From Ilyonectria destructans (taxonomy: Eukaryota; Ascomycota; Sordariomycetes; Hypocreales; Nectriaceae), in the NCBI GenBank assembly GCA_020740775.1, contig JAHEWK010000015.1, positions 62,001 to 126,000 of the forward strand: a stretch of 64,000 bases of DNA, in the 5' to 3' direction. The translations under genes and the position numbers were made by a program. Of the stretch, positions 36,601 to 47,497 are shown one piece after another. The notes under the pieces are model-generated. The model made no database searches, was not told the DNA's origin, and saw only the letters and a list, made by a program, of their open reading frames with translations. Within the stretch, counting starts at the first letter, position 1. Each line of letters opens with the position of its first letter.

Positions 36601-37634
36601 GTGCAGAAGAACAGCGCTAGCAAGTCTGCGCTTCTGCGACGATGTCGGCTGGAACAGATCCAGATCCCCCTCGTGGAGGGAACGCTGGACAACCTGCCCA
36701 ACGAAGATGATCTGCTGCACCAAGACCCCGATGCCATGGACATCGACGAGGATGATGAGGAAATGATGGGCATTGCGCTGGATGATCACGGAATCGAAAT
36801 TGATTTTGATGGCCTCAGCGACGAGCTCAAGAGCGTAGGTGGTGTGCTCTCTGATCACCGGCGAGACTTTACTAACTTTACACAGTCGGATGAGCCCAGC
36901 CTGGAGGAATCACTTTCCGACAAAATCACAGCCCTTTCCGCTGAGTTGGAAAAACTTAACCCGAACATGCGAGCCATGGAAAGACTGGAAAGCGTCGAGT
37001 CTCGGTTGAAACTTACCGATCAGGAATACGAGGATTCGAAAGCGGCAGCCCATGCGGCGAAGGAAGCGTTCAGCGACGTCAAGCAGAGGAGGTTCGAGCT
37101 CTTCAACAAGGCTTTCTCTCACATCCAGGAACAGATATCACACGTCTACAAAGATCTCACACGATCAGAGGCGTACCCCTTGGGTGGACAAGCATATCTC
37201 GACATTGAGGAGGATACGGACATGCCGTACTTGTCTGGTATCAAGTACCATGCGATGCCGCCGCTCAAGCGCTTCCGAGACATGGAGCATCTATCAGGTG
37301 GCGAGAAGACAATGGCGGCGCTTGCGCTCTTGTTTGCCATCCACAGCTATCAGCCAAGTCCCTTCTTTGTGCTCGACGAAGTGGATGCGGCGCTGGACAA
37401 TGCGAACGTGGACAAGATCAAGAAGTATATCCGGGAACACTCGGGTCCAGGAATGCAGTTCATCGTCATCAGTCTCAAAGCGGGCTTGTTTCAGGACAGT
37501 GAGAGCCTGGTTGGAGTCTATCGCGACCAGGAGGTGAACAGTTCAAGAACTCTGACGTTGGATGTAAGTTGTCGCAAGACCCATTTATCGGTACTGATTT
37601 ACTAACTGCGATCCAGCTGAGGAAATATGCGTGA
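33647..37634 (+). CDS. SMC1: Cohesin subunit Smc1
   Basis: ATPase of the cohesin ring that holds sister chromatids together and folds chromatin loops. Four exons, 33647-33677, 33750-33843, 33894-37563 and 37617-37634, give 1270 residues, normal for Smc1. Introns are 72, 50 and 53 bp. Exon 1 is 31 bp (MGKLIRLELFN) and the last exon encodes only LRKYA. The Walker A loop GPNGSGKSN lies just before intron 2, near residue 40. Two long coiled coils flank a hinge around 530-660 (GRIGDLC, VALGRDFDSVVVDS, GLMTGGRGPEQKGGKRR). The ABC signature LSGGEKTMAALALLFA is near 1174, followed by Walker B FFVLDEVDAALDNANV. An acidic insert DIDEDDEEMMGI sits in the C-terminal coil. The Smc1-specific N-terminus separates it from Smc2-Smc6. 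Confidence 0.97.
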
Positions 37635-38472
37635 TAAAACATGAGGTCTAAGATGGATGTTTTCAGGGGCATGGAGGAGAGTGTCGGGTATTCGACCCAA
37701 CACAGCTTGAGTGCAGTAGATTTCAACCGGCGTGAATTGGGTCTGGATTTGGAGGTTGCGTATGAGGTCACGACTTTGGCTGTACCAATTGACAGTGTAA
37801 TGCATACTTGAGATTTGTATCAAATAACATCAGCACGACTAGATCGCTTGGTCAGTATCCTAGTGCCTATCCAGCATGTGGGAATATTTCAGAAGGGGAC
37901 ACTTCGTTCGCAAGTTATGTTTCGTAGGTTTTGTAGCGGTGCACAAGACGAGCCTCAAAGATGAGGCTGAGATGCAACCTGCAAGTGGGGCTGATGCACG
38001 GTCCAGCCACAGTCTGTCGCTGCCTTGGCCTTGCGCTTCCAAAAGTCCTGTGCCTTCCCGAGTCCACCCCAAACAAAGGATCTTTCTTGTCAATCAACTT
38101 TGCGCGAGTCTACCCACGGATTCGGGATCATGATCTAGCTGTATCTCGGTCAAGGTTGCGAGCTGGAGAACACCAGAGATCATTTCACCTCTGCGGAGAT
38201 CGAGAACTCACCAGCGCCCGGCTCTCGTCATGACACTTCGCCTGTGAGATGCTCGTTGCGCCTTGTGTCGTCATAACCGGCATCCATATCTAACCACATC
38301 GTCACGTCCTCACCGCGCGTCTCGGAAACAGGCCAATCGCCGAGCGCGTAGTATACGTCCACTTCAAGCACCCTTACAAAGCGAACTTGCTCGACATTCC
38401 TTCGAGCGACTCCATCCTTCCTCGGGCGCATTCTCCCACTTTCTCGTGGTCGCGCGCCACCAGCCAGACACG
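37635..38472. other. Intergenic region SMC1 / TFA1
   Basis: 838 bp holding the SMC1 3' flank and the TFA1 promoter. No additional gene is supported. Confidence 0.5.
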
Positions 38473-39856
38473 ATGGATCTCGCAGTGACCCTCATCAAGT
38501 CGGTCATGCGGGCCTTCTACCAGACACGCGATATCCTCGTGATTGATGCGCTGATTCTGCACGAAGCGTACGTGCCGTGGGACCTTTGGGTGTCCATGCC
38601 AGACTCGCTAAAGGATTTCATAAATGTAGGCTCAGAGACGATGATCTGGCGTACCTGATGGCCATCAACACCAAGGATCTCCACAAGATTTGTGGAAAGC
38701 TGCGCGAGGATAGATTCCTGACTGTGTAAGTATTGCAGGAGGGTCTCGACAGGGTTTATTAATGCTAACATGGCGTTCGAATAGGCATACGAGATCAGAG
38801 CTGCGAGAGGGAAACCCAAGGCCGAGCAACCGAACGTGGTACTATATCAACTACCGCCATACCATCGATGCCATTAAGTGGCGTGTCTACACGATCGACA
38901 AAGAGGTCCAGGGGACCACACAAATAGCAAATGAGAAGAAGGAATACTTTTGCTCATTCTGCAAGGCCGAGTGGACGGCAATGGAGGTCTTGGACAATGT
39001 TGGGCCGGAGGGGTTCCTCTGCCATCGCTGCAAACATACCCTCACATTTGAGGCAGATCGTAACGCAGGTGGCCATGAGCAGTCGACTCGCCTCAATGAC
39101 CAGTTCAAGTTCATCAGCGAGCTCCTGCCCCAGATCGACGCGGTTCACATCCCCGAATGCGACTTCGACCGTGCCCTGGCCAAGGCTCGCCCAGTCGTTC
39201 GAGATGCTACTCATCAACGCGCATCAACAATTCCAGTCGACAATGGGGCGAATAGGCCTATGGCAGTGAAGGGCTTGACTAACACTGGTCCTCAGTCGAT
39301 TGCGGTTAACATCTCAACTTCAGACGGGCCTACTGAGGCCGAGAAGGCCGCAGAGCAAGCTCTCAAGGAGAAGATTGCTAAGCAGAATGCACTGCCTTCG
39401 TGGATGTCTAACAGTACAGTAACTGGAGCGTCTTTCACCGCAGAGAATGAGCCTGGTGCAACTGCCGCCACAAAAGCATCGGGCTCCAAAGCCTCAGCGC
39501 TCTCAAATTCGACCGACAACAATGCCAATACTCAGATCGATGACATATTTGAGAAACTCAAAGCCGAACAGGCTGCAGAGCGAGCGCGTGAGGGAGGGGG
39601 TTATGAAGAGTTCGGCTCAGAAGAAGAAGAAGACGAGGATGAGTTTGAAGACGTGCCTGCAACTGGCAACGTATCTAGTCGAGACACGCCAAACACGCCA
39701 GCCATCAAGATAGAGCCGTCAGGCCCCTCGCGAGAGGGAGATAGCCCAGAGGAAAGGCTAGCTAAGCGGGTGAAGGTTGAGCCGGAGGTCAAGAAGGAGG
39801 AGGAGGAAGATGACAGCGAGGAGGATGACGATGATATGGTGTTTGAGGATGTATAG
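38473..39856 (+). CDS. TFA1: TFIIE alpha subunit (Tfa1)
   Basis: General transcription factor for RNA polymerase II that recruits TFIIH and helps open promoters. Exons 38473-38567, 38630-38725 and 38785-39856 give 420 residues. Introns are 62 and 59 bp with GTACGT..TAG and GTAAGT..TAG, the second with a GCTAAC branch site. The N-terminal winged helix (about 1-100) includes LRDDDLAYLMAINTKDLHKI and WYYINYRHTIDAIKWR. A C4 zinc ribbon follows, with Cys120/Cys123 and Cys143/Cys146. The C-terminal half is disordered, with acidic runs (EEEEDEDEFEDV; EEEEDDSEEDDDDMVFEDV at the very end) that in this family contact TFIIH. A KRVKVEPEVK stretch could be a nuclear signal. Confidence 0.95.
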
Positions 39857-40425
39857 ACCTGAATATTGCCCGCAAGGGAAGGGAAGTCCATGGAGGCCAA
39901 ATGAGGCTGGAACACGCAAATACCCCACCAAGATGTATGTATAGAAGCTCAAGTAGCATAAAAATTACATTCCGGCACTGGAAATGGTGAATCGTGGCAA
40001 TGGGGAGGCAAGCATTGAAGGCGATACAAAGAGATGGGCCCAAGACACAACAAATCTAAGGTGCAGGGTAGCTCTAACCGTAGTGGGCTCTTTACATTGT
40101 CCATTCACTTACATGAGCAGAATTATTCAAGGAAAATCGACATAAGACGAGTACTCGGTTCAGGCGTGGTTTGCGTGCAGAGCTTGGCTTAGTGAGCAAT
40201 GTAGAACGATTCCACTAAGGTTGGGTTGGAGGGTCGAGACTTCGTTTTACTCGTTGCGAGAAGCAAGCCATAAATTGAAAGCAGCCAACGAGCATCCACC
40301 TCTTCCTGTTTGTTTGCCAGCCGGCAACACGTTCTTCCTCACTTGCTTTCGTCACCCGAATACCTGCAAATTAATCAAATGCGATTATCTCCCGCTTTCC
40401 ACTCCACTCCCAGACGATAAATGGT
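39857..40425. other. Intergenic region TFA1 / POL4
   Basis: 569 bp with the TFA1 3' flank and POL4 promoter. An out-of-frame ATG at 40421 lies 5 bp before the POL4 start. Nothing else is supported. Confidence 0.5.
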
Positions 40426-42280
40426 ATGGACCTGCCGCCTGTTTTCCTGCTGTCAACGCACTTGCAGCCGGCAGAGCTGCACGAACTCGAAGGCAAGATT
40501 GGGTCGCTGACCTACGACATCAATGAAGCCGAGGTTGTGGTGGGAAACATCAGCCGGCGAGAGCGAGCCATGTTTGAACTGAGGCGCGCCAAACTCGAGA
40601 CGGTGCCTCTTCAGAAGATTGCTCACGATGGCGAGCCTCACAGGCCTGCGGACATGGAAGATGTCGATAACCCGCCTGAATTTAAACGCAGAAAGCTCTC
40701 TGGAACGTCTGGTCAAAATGCGGACACAGTCAAGGTTGTCAAGTTGGCGTGGCTAAAAGACTCGCTCGAACAGGGCGAGGTGCTACCTGTTGACCCATAT
40801 CTCCTCTACGAAGCCAGAAAACTTTCACCGGATGCCGCTTCAAAACCCACCAAGACCTCTCCACCAAGCAACATTATAGAGAGAGCCGCCAGGGATCAGC
40901 TCGAACAGTCAGCTATGTCAAGTTCCCCATCCAGGACGCGACACAGATCACGATTAGATACCCATTCCATGGCGTCACATTCGCAGCAGCCGCCCAGCCT
41001 TGCTCGCCAAACAACATCGGAACATGATATATCTCTACCTCCAATCCCCGACTTCCTGACGACGACATATTCATGCCAGCGGCCGACGCCCGTCAACCCG
41101 CCCAACGATGAATTCGTCGAGGCCTTGAAGCAAGTTCGGACGATTCGCCTGTTGCAGGGCGACCAGGTCGGTGTAAGAGCCTACTCTACCTCTATTGCAA
41201 CTGTGGCTGCCTACCCATATCTGCTGAAGACGTCACAAGGTGAGAAGTTTCCTAGCTCCCGTGTGGGTCAGGACATTAACGTCCTTGAAGAAGTCTCGCG
41301 GTTGCCGGGGTGCGGTGCTAAGATTGCCGAGCTATATCAACAATGGAAAGAGGCAGGCCACCTTAGCGAGGCCCAGAAGGCCGAATCCGAAGCCATGGTC
41401 TCGGTGCTCCAGCTCTTCTACGACATCTGGGGCGTAGGAGACGCTACAGCACGGGAGTTCTACCGGAAAGGTTGGTTCCCGTCGGCTACCGGGGTACTGA
41501 AAGCTTATAGTAGTGAACTAACGGTGGCTTGCAGGGTGGCGGGATCTGGACGACCTTGTCGAGTATGGATGGAGCTCTCTTAGCCGTTCACAGCAGATTG
41601 GCGTCAAGTACTACGACGAGCTTAAGCTCAAGATTCCGCGGGACGAGGCTGAGTGCATCGGGGCTACCGTTCTAGATCACGCACGCCAGATCGATGCCGG
41701 CTTTGAAATGGTCATCGTGGGAGGATTTCGACGGGGGAAGAAGGAGTGTGGTGATGTAGATGTCCTTCTAAGCCACCGGGACGACGACATGACGGTTAAG
41801 GCGGTCGATGATATAGTGATGAGCCTTGAGAAGGCCCAGCTCATCACACACACGCTCACTCTGTCGACTCGAAACAGTGAACGCGGACAGGCGCCGCTGC
41901 CTTGGAGAGGAGAGACAGGTATCGGGTCAGGATTTGACACGCTCGACAAGGCAATGGTGGTGTGGCAGGACCCGAGGCGTGAAGACGCACCGCACCGACG
42001 GGTAGACATAATTGTGAGCCCCTGGAAGACGGTGGGCTGCGCGGTGCTGGGATGGAGCGGCGGCACAACGTTCCAAAGGGATCTTCGGCGTTACTGCAAG
42101 AAGGAGAAGGGGTGGAAGTTTGACAGCAGCGGGATCCGGAGCAGAGCAGACGGGACGTGGGTGGATCTGGAAGGCAGCTCCACCGGGAGTAAGGCGCCCG
42201 ATATGGAGACTGCGGAGCGGAGGACGTTTGAAGGCCTTGGCCTGGCATGGCGACGGCCCGAGGAGCGGTGCACAGGATGA
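40426..42280 (+). CDS. POL4: Family X DNA polymerase, Pol lambda/Pol4-like
   Basis: Gap-filling polymerase for non-homologous end joining and base-excision repair, in the nucleus. Exons 40426-41470 and 41535-42280 give 596 residues. The 64-bp intron (GTTGGT..TTGCAG) restores YRKGWRDLDDL. A BRCT-like domain spans about 1-130 (PVFLLSTHLQ...VKLAWLKDSLEQGEVLPVDPYLLYEA). A Ser-rich linker follows, then an 8-kDa region from about 225 (FVEALKQVRTIRLLQGD) and a helix-hairpin-helix phrase (VSRLPGCGAKIAELYQQW). The polymerase core has GGFRRGKKECGDVDVLL with Asp422 and Asp424, and the third metal ligand Asp506 in HRRVDIIV. GWSGGTTFQRDLRRY replaces the human YFTG motif region, as is usual in fungi. It lies downstream of TFA1 on the same strand. 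Confidence 0.93.
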
Positions 42281-43449
42281 CTGAGCACGGGGTGACTGAT
42301 TAGCGACGGCCCGGGATTCGAGAAGTAGAGGGTTGCTCCATGTACAGGCATCCCATGGTGGTGTGTGTCGCGGTACGTAAGCAATTTCCAGCCTCACCCG
42401 CCGTTGAAGGACTGTAATTAGGCATGCAGTCGATCTGATGATTGGCAACTAGTTTGCGGAGTTTGGAGTTGCGGAGTTGAGGTGCAGCCACACGCAGGGA
42501 ACCAACGACGCAGGGGGCTCAGCGGCTCCGGGACCTATGTACATCCGTATTACTCCGTACGCATCTAGTAGTAATACACAGGCAACGACGGCTCATCGGC
42601 ACTGTCTGGGGCAGTGGATCTAGGAACCAAATGAATGCATCGATTGCCCGGCGGCGTTGAAGTCTGCATCGCAGAGACGGTATTGGAGCGCCGTGCGAAA
42701 GCCTCCGGAGTGCATTGTTGGTCCGTCGGCGCATCTTGATGCCGGACCGCCGTGGCGCGCGGCCTTGCAGAACGGACTTGGTCTTCAGGTGGACCGTAGA
42801 GAAGACATGCAACGGCAGATTCTGGACAGCGATGTGATGCTGGGTTGCGCGTTGCATGTGTGTCGCTACATTGGAAACCCAAATCCATTGTGCCCTATTT
42901 CCTGCCTCTGGTGTAGCGCATCGCTTCGTCGGTGCCATCGAGAAACCCCGCCGGGCCGTCGATACGATAATGCACAAGGGAACTCGGCGTCTTCGCATCC
43001 CGCCCTGCCACACCACCAGAGCCAAGGGCGTATTCCAGAAGCGGTTCGGCCCCGGCACCAACCAACGAGTTGATCTGAAAAAAAAAATGCACGAGTTCGC
43101 TGCGCTACCTCCAAAGCGCACTAGTCTTGCTGCCGAAGGGTGTATTCCAGGGGTCTTGGCCTGCCTACTGCATCATGGAGTGGATCTCCGGGGGTGGTTC
43201 TGTCGCGGAGGGGGAACAAGACACGACAACAAACGTCCCAGGTCGCGAGTATTAATATACCGGAGGCCCAGCTGATTGTCTGCTGCTTTCATCGACCTAA
43301 TTGATACCATCAATCCCTCCTCTCGACCGCTCCAACTCATCTACGAATCGCTTTGCATCCCCAGACCCAGCGCCTTCGCCTTCGCCTTCGCCTCCCTCCC
43401 TCATCTCTCGCAGCAGACCACGTGTTAACTACACAAACAACCGCCCACG
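42281..43449. other. Intergenic region POL4 / MGST3-like
   Basis: 1.17 kb. Open frames of up to 200 codons exist on both strands (42519-43121 minus, 42856-43275 plus) but overlap each other and resemble nothing I know. A CGCCTT hexamer repeat lies at 43371-43394, in the leader of the following gene. TACTCCGTAC occurs at 42551-42560. Confidence 0.5.
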
Positions 43450-44107
43450 ATGCCTTTCACCCTCGAGCTCCCCGACCAGTACAGGTGCGTCATCCAGCGG
43501 GCACTGACATCCATCTGCCAAGCATAAAACCACACGAGAAACCTCAGCTAACGTCGGCAATGTAGCCTCGTCCTCGTGGTTGCGACATCCACCTTCTTCA
43601 TCAACTCCCTCCACGTCCAGCTCACCAGCAAGTACCGAAAGGCCAGCGGCCTCAAGTATCCCATCCCTTACGCCAGTAACGAGCTGGCCGATAAGGACCC
43701 CAAGGCCTATCAGTTCAACTGCGGTATGTTCACGCCCATGCCACCCAACCCCGCCACCTGGTTGTCGCATACTAACTGTCCCGCGCAGCCCAGCGTGCCC
43801 ACTCCAACTTCACCGAGAACCAGACCTCGTTCCTCGGAGCTCTCCTGGTTACCGGCCTGCGCTACCCCGTCGCCGCTGCCACCATCGGCGCTGGCTGGGC
43901 CGTCTCTCGAGTTATCTATGCTCTGGGATACACCTCCGGCCAAGGCCCCAAGGGACGCATGATGTTCGTAACACCCACTCCAACTTCACAAGACCCACCC
44001 TACTGACATTTGCGCTCAGCGGTTCTATCGGATCCTTCCTCTCCGACTCTATTCTGAAGCTTATGGCTGGCTACGTCGCCGTCATGTTTGCTCTGGGCGA
44101 GCAATAG
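43450..44107 (+). CDS. Microsomal glutathione S-transferase 3-like MAPEG protein
   Basis: Integral membrane enzyme of the MAPEG superfamily, expected to use glutathione for conjugation or peroxide reduction at the ER or outer mitochondrial membrane. Four exons, 43450-43484, 43566-43723, 43789-43963 and 44020-44107, encode 151 residues, the normal MGST3 length. Introns are 81, 65 and 56 bp; the last uses a GTTCGT donor. Four membrane segments are visible: SLVLVVATSTFFINSLHV, SFLGALLVTGLRYPVAAATI, GWAVSRVIYALGY and KLMAGYVAVMFALG. The family region between the first two contains YPIPYA, FNCAQRAHSNFTEN and Arg in GLRYP. The very short first exon (35 bp) carries MPFTLELPDQY. It converges on ECM14, with 277 bp between them. 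Confidence 0.9.
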
Positions 44108-44384
44108 AAACTCGGCATGACCAAGTTTTCTCCGCTACGACAGTGGGGAGTATGATATAATATATTGTTCCATCCAAACCAGACTAGGCCACCCATTGAG
44201 TCCTGCGCCTTTTCCAATCCATATATACTCCTAGACCCTTCAACGCCAGAAGTTTTTTTTGGCCTTCTGTATAGTAATGAAAAAAGTATGATTCATGTCG
44301 CATATTCGTTCTTCCTTTCATGTGCTGCCTTGCCCATCCAAACGCCTACTTGGCGTTGTTATATTATGTTTTCTTCAACGGATT

Positions 44385-46037
44385 TCACCGTCGAAGCCTC
44401 CTCTTCCTTAGTTCCTGCGTAAGCGGTACGTCGTCATCGCCATCGGAAGTGTGCACATCATTTTCCTTGTCTGGGAACTCCTCGATGCCATTGTTGCCCA
44501 GCAGGTAGTCGCCATAGTACTTCATGGCATTAAAAATCTCCTCGCCTGCGGGAACGATGTGTTCCTTGGGTAGCAAGAAGCCGTAGCTGCCAGTATCCCG
44601 GAGCTTGATCTGGTAGCTGAAATGGGCCCGCATCTCATGGTAGAACCAGTCGACCGCCGATCCTCCGCCGGATTCGATACGAGACCAAAATCGCTCGCCG
44701 CCAGATTCTCGTGCCGAGACTGCCCCTTCACATGCAGATGTGACGGTATACGACTCTCCGTTGGAAAGTCTGATGGACTTGGCGATGCCAGCAGCGAGCT
44801 CCTCCAGATTCTCAAGGTTCGGTGGGTCAACTGAGCATGTGTATGAGTAGGGAAATAGGATCTGCTGCGAGTACGAGTGGAGATCCACCAATCCCACGAA
44901 ACGAACATTGTTCCATGTCTGGTTGCGCGCCCAATCTGCGATCTGTACGGCTTCAATGGCCTGGAACGGCTTCTCGCCACCATAGCTCTCGGAGCAAGGA
45001 TCGCGCTGAACCCGCGATCCATCCCACTCGAACCCAAAGGCACGATCCAGATCTAGACCCCGGCAGAATTGGAGATTCGTTTGTTGTCGAGTCTTCCGCC
45101 ACAGACGATCGATATGCCAGGTGTACTCAAAACCATCGGGGTTTGCGACGGGGATGAAGATTATATCGAACTCATCGAGGAGTTTCGTAATCATCCGTTC
45201 CTTCCCAAATGAGGTGATGAAGGACCAGGCTAAATAGTTGACGGTGCTCGTCGAGATCCATTCCCTGGCATGAGAGCCACCCATAAAAACAATCGTCTTG
45301 CGCGGAGGCGCCATGGAGTCGACGACTGGAACACCAACACGGAGGGCGGGGATATCGCGACCCTCGTAGGACTTGCCGATGGTGATGTAGTCGACATATG
45401 TAGGAAACATGGCCTCCAAGAGACGCATCCAACGGACGATAACGGGGAGAGGCTGATAGTCTTGGAAGAAGAGGTTATCGCCAACTGAAGGGGGCGAAAC
45501 AAGAACCGGGGCACCTGTCTGGGGATCAGGGCGATGAGGATCGTTATCGGTTGGGAGTGACTGGTATACGGCGGTAGCTAGATCGGGAATGAGAGTCGAC
45601 TGGGCGAAGCGAAGAGATCTGGGGAGGAGGCTCAGGAGTGGCGCAACCTCGTCGGCGTGTAGGCGAATATCGACAAATTCATCAGTGAAAGCCCATACAT
45701 CGAGGAATAGGCGAGCGACGGCATCGGCAAGGGCACCCTCCTCGTCGGCAGTGGAGACGTTAAAGCGTAGAACGAGCTGGTTTGCATACTGGGCGCGGAG
45801 TTGGTTGAGGACGGGCGGCCGAGCCGCTTCCTTGGTGGGATGGCGTCCAAAGACGAACTCGATGGCGCTGTCGCGGAGCTTGGTTAGGAAGGGGAAGAGA
45901 CGAGCATTGTTGACGTCGGTAGAGGCAGGGTTGAATCGGTTGTTGGCGTTGGCTCGCTGAGCGTCAATGTTGGCAGCGTCGACGGCATGGAGCAGCAGCA
46001 GCGACGACGCCGCAATGCGAGCGACGGATAACTTCAT
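44385..46037 (-). CDS. ECM14: Ecm14-type inactive M14 metallocarboxypeptidase
   Basis: Secretory-pathway or vacuolar pseudopeptidase linked in yeast to cell wall and vacuole processes. It is a single exon of 550 residues. The start is MKLSVARIAASSLLLLHAVDA (46037), a classical signal peptide; upstream the frame reaches only a GTG. A propeptide precedes the M14 domain, which begins about residue 190. Zinc ligands are kept: His256 and Glu259 in GGSHAREWIS, and His387 in VDLHSYSQ. The catalytic Glu of carboxypeptidase A, in the motif FELRDTG, is Lys478 here (YQIKLRDTG). The substrate-binding Asn-Arg pair is Asp331-Arg332 (LDLDRAFGFEW). These changes define Ecm14 proteins. A dibasic C-terminus (LRKRRLRR) follows an acidic stretch. 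Confidence 0.93.
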   Translation of the reverse strand: MKLSVARIAASSLLLLHAVDAANIDAQRANANNRFNPASTDVNNARLFPFLTKLRDSAIEFVFGRHPTKEAARPPVLNQLRAQYANQLVLRFNVSTADEEGALADAVARLFLDVWAFTDEFVDIRLHADEVAPLLSLLPRSLRFAQSTLIPDLATAVYQSLPTDNDPHRPDPQTGAPVLVSPPSVGDNLFFQDYQPLPVIVRWMRLLEAMFPTYVDYITIGKSYEGRDIPALRVGVPVVDSMAPPRKTIVFMGGSHAREWISTSTVNYLAWSFITSFGKERMITKLLDEFDIIFIPVANPDGFEYTWHIDRLWRKTRQQTNLQFCRGLDLDRAFGFEWDGSRVQRDPCSESYGGEKPFQAIEAVQIADWARNQTWNNVRFVGLVDLHSYSQQILFPYSYTCSVDPPNLENLEELAAGIAKSIRLSNGESYTVTSACEGAVSARESGGERFWSRIESGGGSAVDWFYHEMRAHFSYQIKLRDTGSYGFLLPKEHIVPAGEEIFNAMKYYGDYLLGNNGIEEFPDKENDVHTSDGDDDVPLTQELRKRRLRR

Positions 46038-47497
46038 CCTGGCGCACCAAGCCGTGGCGAGCGATGGAGAGACACTGGGGATTGAAATAGCGAGCGGAGC
46101 AACAGACACCCTACCCTGGGCAGGGGAAAGCCAGAGGGTGACGAGGCTTTCAGCGCGGGATGGCCAGGTTCTGAGATATGGTGATGATTGAAGTACGGAG
46201 TACGAGGGATGATGAATACAGTGAATGCGAGTGCTGCAACTGGCTAGTCTTAGAGGGCAAGACGGCCTCGGCAGGCGCTTTGCTCGCTGCCTGGGTGCCA
46301 GTGCACCAGCCAGTGGGCGCGCACAGTGTGCACAGCAATAAGCGACTAATTATTACTCCATAGTGACTGCTGACAACGACGACGACGACGCGCACTTCTG
46401 GGAGAGCCCTGAGCGGCGCGCCCTCCCTTCTATGAGATCCCCCTAATTGCGGACTGCCAAGTTTTTATTTTCTTTCCCTGGGCTGCCGAGAACCAGACCT
46501 ACCCGGAATAGGACCATTTGATGAGTGGAGGGAGAGAGAGAGATGATGCAGGGCAGCTGGCATCCAGCATGGGCATGGACGGACGAGGCGGGGCTGGGCT
46601 TATCCTCTTCACACCACACCACCATTCAAGAGAGAGAGAGGGTCAGAGGCCTCTGCTAGTGTTGTAGGGGGGCCACGCTCGCTGGAACCAGGGCCTATTA
46701 CGACATTACCACTCCCTGCGCACTAATTGCGAGGACCTACCTTAGCGGTGGGCACGGAGGGCACGGAGGGTACGGAGGTTACGGAGGGCACCGGGGCACG
46801 GCCGCACCGGGCACCTAAAAGTAGCTGAGGGAGAAGGGGAGAAGGGGAGAGGCCAAAAGGGAGGAAACAAGGCCCCGCAAGCCCGGGAATCATGCACTGT
46901 ACGCCAGCCACATCAGAACTAGCGGCGACCAGGCTTTTCCCGTGGGCCCCGAAGGTACCCCCAGCCACATGGGATCCGGTGGGTCGGCACTGTATGACAG
47001 GCGTTGGGCCAATTGAGGCGCCAATGTGGCCCAGGCGGGACCCAGGCGGGCCCAGCCAGCCCCGTCAGCCCCTGGCCAGCCGGTGGGCAAAGCTGGGACT
47101 TTGGGACTGCACTGCGCTGCGCTGCTGCTGCATCACGGTGCCAGATCGAATCCAGACGACGACCAACTTTGGACGACCGACGTCGACCGCGACTTCATCC
47201 CATCTTCGCATCTTGGCCCGTCGCCGCTGCAGTCGCTGCCCTCAACATCGACCTCCCGCACGCTGCCTCAATGGTCTCCGCCGCGCCGGTATCATCCCGT
47301 TAACTCGGTAGGTCGTGAGCCGCTGCCCTGCCACGCCGACGTCTCCGTCTACGTCTACGTCCACATTACGTCCGTCCACATACGTCCACATACGTCTACA
47401 TCCCACGTCCACGTCCCACGCTTTACCACGCCGCACGCCGCCCTCTCCCTCGACCTCGACCGCTCGGGCTGGCTGCGTACCATGATCAGTCGCTGCT
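46038..47497. promoter_or_regulatory. Divergent intergenic region ECM14 / Sec7-PH gene
   Basis: 1.46 kb between two diverging starts. It contains a 9-bp minisatellite (46752-46796), a GA-repeat near 46530-46545, ACGTCCACAT-type direct repeats around 47330-47430, and CGTACTCCGTACT (read on minus) at 46192-46204. No separate gene is supported. Confidence 0.5.
46752..46796. repeat. 9-bp tandem repeat, five units
   Basis: Five consecutive 9-bp units related to GCACGGAGG start at 46752, 46761, 46770, 46779 and 46788. The last unit is the most divergent. It lies in the divergent promoter region. Confidence 0.85.

Noticed and set aside
34438..36858. Long antisense frames (up to 262 codons) within SMC1
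   Set aside because: They are Leu-rich mirror images of the coiled-coil coding sequence.
42519..43275. Overlapping open frames of 140-200 codons on both strands between POL4 and the MGST3-like gene
   Set aside because: The frames contradict each other, are rich in Arg, Cys and Trp in a way typical of antisense or random GC-rich DNA, and match no family I recognise.
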